The notes below the pieces were generated by a model, which searched no databases, was not told the origin of the DNA, and saw nothing but the letters and a program-made list of their open reading frames with translations. Shown piece by piece: positions 44,301-50,300 of a DNA stretch of 64,000 nucleotides; within the stretch, counting starts at the first letter, position 1; every line of letters begins with the position of its first letter. The translations under genes were made by a program, and so were the position numbers. Source of the stretch: Toxonevra muliebris (lineage: Eukaryota; Arthropoda; Insecta; Diptera; Pallopteridae); NCBI GenBank assembly GCA_963691655.1, contig OY829327.1, forward strand, positions 81,542,019 through 81,606,018, in the 5' to 3' direction.

Positions 44301-47300
44301 ACTATCGAAGTGATAAAAGAAACACTAAAAGAAAAGAAATTATAAACTATGGCACGGCTTCACTTTTTTATCCCGGTTTTATTTCGTCGCAGGGATAGAT
44401 ATTCCCGCGATCTAAGTCTATATAGAATTAATTCCCGATATAAACATTTTTTAAACAAAAAAAAAACGCTGCTCAAAATATGCCCAAAATTGGAGCAAAA
44501 TCTAAAATGGTTTACATTTACTTCCTAATATTTGGGAAAGCAATACATATAAAGAATATCTATGGGTGTTTTACCACCATCTCAGGATCAAACAGTGAGT
44601 CTTCTAGCTAAAATTGTGCCTGAGCGCGAACTTGATATCAGATTCAGAACTAGCCATACTGCATTCGCGAATGGTTTCAGAACTGACATTGGCTCTGATA
44701 TTTCTGGTATAACTTTGATAGAAGTAGTTGATGTGGAATACATGGCGTACCCCTATGCATTCAGAGAATTAAGTTAATTAGGAAGGAAGATTGGTAAGTT
44801 GGAGGAAGAAACAGGAAAAATATTTATGTAATTTCTTCAGACAAAATCTAAGTAAACGTTCGGTTCACCAAGGTAATGTATAGGTGAAAAGCATGAGTCT
44901 TACTAACAAATCGTGGAGGTCGGGCAAACGTGCGAACTGATGGTATCATGTTCGAATTTCTGCTGACCATCTATCAAAAATAACAATAGAATATAGTCGT
45001 GTAAGTAACTATTCGACGATTTTTCAAGGAATCAATAGACCTACTGTTCTCTATCGTCGTAATCGCTTCTTCGCCCGCACTGGATCGGATACAGAATTTA
45101 TCTTTCATGTCAGGATTTCGAGAAATCTTAACCCAAAAACTTTAAAGTCTACGAACAATTTTTCACATTTTTTTCATAAGTTTTGATATGATAAAAAACT
45201 GACTAATTATGTCCCACAAGGAAAAGTTTTCAAGACAAACTAAAAAAAAAAGAATTGTTTCTATATTTTTTTCTCGGTAAAAAATGGCCCAAATTGGTAC
45301 TTCTTGTACTTTAGGGTTAAAATTTCTCGAAATCCTGACGTGAAAGAAAAATTCTACATACCGGTTCCGCGGTAAGCGCACAAGTATGCAATCGAAACTA
45401 CTATTATTTTTCAATCATCTTAAATTAACCTTTAGAGGGTTTATTGAAAGTTGAGAAACACATTTGTGACATAACATACAACACTGGGTCTTACGAGCCT
45501 TTAAATTAAATTTATTAAATCATGTCCTCACTGGAAACTTTTTAAAAACTTTTTACACATGAAATGGGGGTCAGCAAAGGTGAATCCGGTTTCGGTTTTC
45601 TCTAGTTTCCTTACGGTCAAGAAAGGGTTAGGTGAAAAATTAATATAAAAAGACTTCGTCTATCTTTAAAAATTAATATCTAATAAAAATGCATTAAAGA
45701 AGTTCGTAAAAAATACAGAGGCTCAAAACTTCTGTTATGATGAAAAAATGTAACAAGATATGGGGGTCAGAAAATACGAATCTGGGTTCGGTTCTGAGCC
45801 ATATCCTCTGGTTTCGAAAGGGTTGAAATAGAATTTACAGGACTTATAGCATAAAATGTGAGACTGTTTGATAATTTTCAAAGCCTGTCAAAAAAAAAAG
45901 AAACGATTGAATTCATATCCCTATGTTCGACATCAGGCTCTATTTATAGTATCTAATATGGGGCTTCATCCGTGGGTGACTTAAGATTATCTGAGAAAAA
46001 AGTTCTTTACTAACATATGCAGATAGCGCTGTATGTGTTGTAAGGCTATTTATAAGTTAGTCTTGACCGATTAGTGACCATTGATTTTGAATATCCGTAT
46101 ATACAACATATGTATGTAAGTAGGTACAAACATGAGTATGCGACTTTGGGGGAAAATAATCAGAATTCAGGGGACTATTTTCTAATGCGTGTGTTTTTGT
46201 TTGTTTGTAATGAAATCAGTTTTAATGCTGGAATATTATTTCTATGTGGCATACGTACTCGCGAGTATATTATAAATCTGCACACACATTCATACATGTT
46301 AACGTGTGAGTAGAGCATGAGTAGGTGTAAGCGCTTGTTAAATACACGTGCGGGTAAAAGCGATAAATGGTACAAAAACTTGTATTATAATATTGTGCTT
46401 TTGGTGTGAAGTTTTGTTTTTATGACAAGTAACAACTTTATTTGCTAAACAAAAAAGCATTGCTTGCTTGTTTGTTAGTAGCATAAAAGGAAGAAATTGT
46501 ATCCTTAGTACAATTACATGTTCAGGTGATATACGAAACTCTCTCTTTTATTTTTTCATTTTATTGTAAAATTTTTATTGAACTAAGTTTTTTACTTTTT
46601 GCGGGAAACACGTGGAAAATGCGGTATACTTGCATACATTTTTGGGACTAACAAAATAAAAAGGTCGTAATGATATTTACTTTCAATGGTTTAAGAACGG
46701 TCAGCAACATGTAAAATACTATATGTATGTATGTATGTACTACACATATCCACATATATATACGGATATGTGTATGTATGCGTAGCATGAAAAGATATTT
46801 CTAATTTTCTTTGTGAAAACAAAAAAAAAAAAAGTATCTGAATTATTTGCTGGCACAAAAAAATATTTTTTCTCGCATATGCTGAAAAAAATTCTTTTAC
46901 ATAAAACAAAAATTTCTTAAAATTTCCCTATTGTATTTTGAATTTTGCTTACCATTATAAGTTGTAGCTTGTACCAGGGCCGTAGCCAGGATTTTTTTTC
47001 GGTGGGGGTTTTCATTCGAAGAAAATATTCATAAATAATTTTTATGAATCTGATGTTTAAATAAGTAAATTAGATACGATGTTGCATTTGATGGACCCTA
47101 TCAGTCAAGGGACAAGAGTGGATAAATGCCTTGAAGCTTTAGGAATTGTTCTTTCCGAGTTTTTTTAATCTTAACCTAAAAAAAATGGCCGAAAATTACA
47201 AAAAATTTACAGAATAATCAATTTCAATTTTTTCAAATAAATATTATTCAATGTGAATTCCAATGCATTTTTTTAACGTCAAGGACATAATTTCGATAAC

Positions 47301-50300
47301 TTCTTGACTTTGCATTCAGAGGCTAATTTTTTCAAATGATTATCAGTGGGAATTTGGGCCATTATCAATTATGAGGAACCCGGATGAAGTTGGCATATAT
47401 TCCCTAAATTCGTGCAGTCACAGCATTAAAAGGGATCTTCCGAGTCGGGGTGCTCTGGGCAGTAATGGGCCAAAGAATTAATTACATTTTAAGATTGTCT
47501 CCAAAAACTTTGAAGCTGATCCAATAACACTGCCCTGCATGGGTTTGGGGATTAATATGGTTCCTAGCATTAATTTTTCATGCTGAAAATAAATCTGAGG
47601 TCAGAAACTTCGCATTACGTCACGTTTTAGAAAAATTGGGACTGAAATCCCTAAAAATACCGTTTTTGGCAATTTTTCAGAAATTGTAGAGCTGAACCCT
47701 GAAGTGCTAGAAACTTCGAAAATTAGGAATTAAAGGCTAAATCATGCCCTTTCAAATAAACCCTAAGTCATATTGTTTTCATGCGCCCTTAAAGCAGAGG
47801 ATGTGTTTATGTCTACGGGTGCTGGAAAAAATTTACAAAGAACGGATTTTATCTTACTCACAGCCAGACATAATGAAAGTGGTCTGCAGTGTTTTACAGT
47901 GGTCCGCTGGTTACAAATCTACAGTCAGATTTTAAAAATTCAAAATTCCGAATCAAATATGGCGGACCAGTTTAGCATAATAAAATATTGTATTATTGTA
48001 CTTTTCACATAAGTCTAATTTTACAAGGATCCGACAGCTTTTTCTATTTTTTATTAGTTTTCAAACTTTTCAAAATGTTTCACGACGAAGCTTTAAATCA
48101 AAAACAGTTACTGACATAGAAAAACTATGAATGCAGAATTGCTCAGCATCACCTTCTCTTTTTGAATCCGAAATCAAGCCTCATGTCAAAGAAAATAAAT
48201 CAGATTTGGTCGCATAGTGTAACTAAGATTTCAAATTTACTTGACTTTTTAGAAAAAAAACCGATGAAAGTAAAAAATATTCAAAAATCTTCCAATAGAT
48301 TTTATTTTCTACTTTTTTCCCATCCACTAAAAATTAATATAAAAAATTAGAAGAAAATTTCTACATTTCGGGGGGGGGGGCGGGCGGCCAGAACCCCCAA
48401 AACCTCTCCCTAAATACGGCCTTGGCTTTTACTATACGTATTACCTTTAGTACCATATAAATCAATTTGATTGCATCACTTAACTTTGATGGCCTTTATA
48501 AGGCCATGACATGATTTCATTGAGCTCCTATGGTATAAAAATCGATCGAATTGAGGCTAATTGAGTTATTTTGAAAGTTCTGAAACCAAAGACAACATAA
48601 TCCTATTGTCAGTTGATTTCTAAATTTGCAGTGTCTTGACTAGCATTTCGTACATATGGCATCTATCATATTTTTAAGTTGTATGCAAATACCAAGCATA
48701 TAAATGATTCAGCTAGGAAGCTATTATAAACGCGGTGGTGGAGCACACAATGAAACTTAAAAATAAGCCTCACATAAGAAACCCCCGTCATAACGATCCC
48801 CGAAATCGTTTAAACTTTTTTAGGACCGGAATCTAGAATGTTGAACTCCTTACAGGGAAAGCGCTTCCATGCAACTGACACATTCCCTTGATAAATATGA
48901 AGCTGACATCACTGCTATTCAGGAAATACTAGACAAGCGTTCATTTGCAATGACTTCAGGCAATTTTTACCATTTTATCGATGCATTGGTTTCTTAATTG
49001 CTAAGACGCGCTGGTCGAGAGTGGATACAGACATACACCATACTCTAAATAATCGGACATACCATAACAATTTCCTTTTTTTTTTGTTTTTCTTTTTTTT
49101 ATACTAAAATTTATTTTTAAACATAACTAAATTTATAAGAAAGAAAATAATAATTTTTTTTGTAAAGTAGTATTTAAAATCAGTAATATATACTCAGAAT
49201 AATATACAGGGTGACAATTGTAAAGTGACGCAAGTTTAATACTCTGCAGCAAGCTTTGCCATTTACCGTTACTTTAATTTAAAAAGCAAATTCATTCATC
49301 ATTGGCTTTGCTTTTAATTTCATTTGAATTTTTGCTATTACATTTTGAAATTTCCATAAAAATGGACAAGGAAAATATTCGTCGTGAAATTATGAAATTT
49401 CATTTGGCAAATTATAGTAGCCGTCAAATTGCAAAGGCTTTAAATTTGTCAAGTCGTACGGCAGACCGAGCTATTATTCGATATAATGAAACTGGGGGTT
49501 TTGGAGATAGAGACCGGGGAAAATTTTCAACAGTTGCCACTACTGGTTTAACAGAAAAAATTCGTAAACGAATCAAGCGAAATCCAAGGCGCTCAATGAG
49601 AAAAATCGCTAAGGAAGTGGGAGTAAACCGTGAAACAGTGCGAATCATTGCAAAATCAAAGCTTAATCTTAAGCCGTACAAGCTCCGAAAAGCTCAAGAT
49701 CTGACACAAAATAAGAAAGATTTGCGACTGCAAAGATGCAAGGCGTTGCGACGCTCCTCCGTGTTAAAAAATGTTGAAAATATCTTGTTTACAGATGAAA
49801 AAATTTTCACGGTTGAACAACATTTCAATGCGCAAAATGACCGAATGTGGCTAACATCATCATCGCAACAAAATAGGACTGTTGGCCGAGTTCAAAAGCC
49901 AGCTTCCGTTATGGTATGGGCTGGAGTTTCCGCTAATGCCAGAACTCGTCTAATATTCGTTGAAGAGGGTGTTAAAATTGACCAGGTTGTTTATCGGAGC
50001 ATTTTAAATGAACATGTTCTTCCCTGGGCCCAAGATACATTTGGAAATGAAAACTGGACTTTCCAGCAAGATTCTGCACCTTCCCACATGGCAAAATTAA
50101 CGCAAACATGGTTAAAAGACAATTTTTCTGGATTCATAACATCTCAAGAACGGCCACCATACTCCCCAGACTTGAATCTAATGGACTATTCTATTTGGAG
50201 TATTTTAGAGAGTAAGGCTTGTGCATCTCAACACCACAGTCTGGAGTCGCTGACAAATTCATTAGAGAAAGCCTGGACTGAAATTGATCAGGAAGTCCTG

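Noticed and set aside
44562..44777. Plus-strand open frame of 71 codons with fairly normal composition
   Set aside because: No recognisable domain, no splice partners, and surrounded by non-coding DNA. Kept out for lack of support.
49302..49361. Longer N-terminus for the maT transposase ([14 protein letters not shown])
   Set aside because: The upstream codon is TTG, not ATG. The first ATG (49362; 42767 in copy 1) begins directly at the helix-turn-helix region expected for the family.
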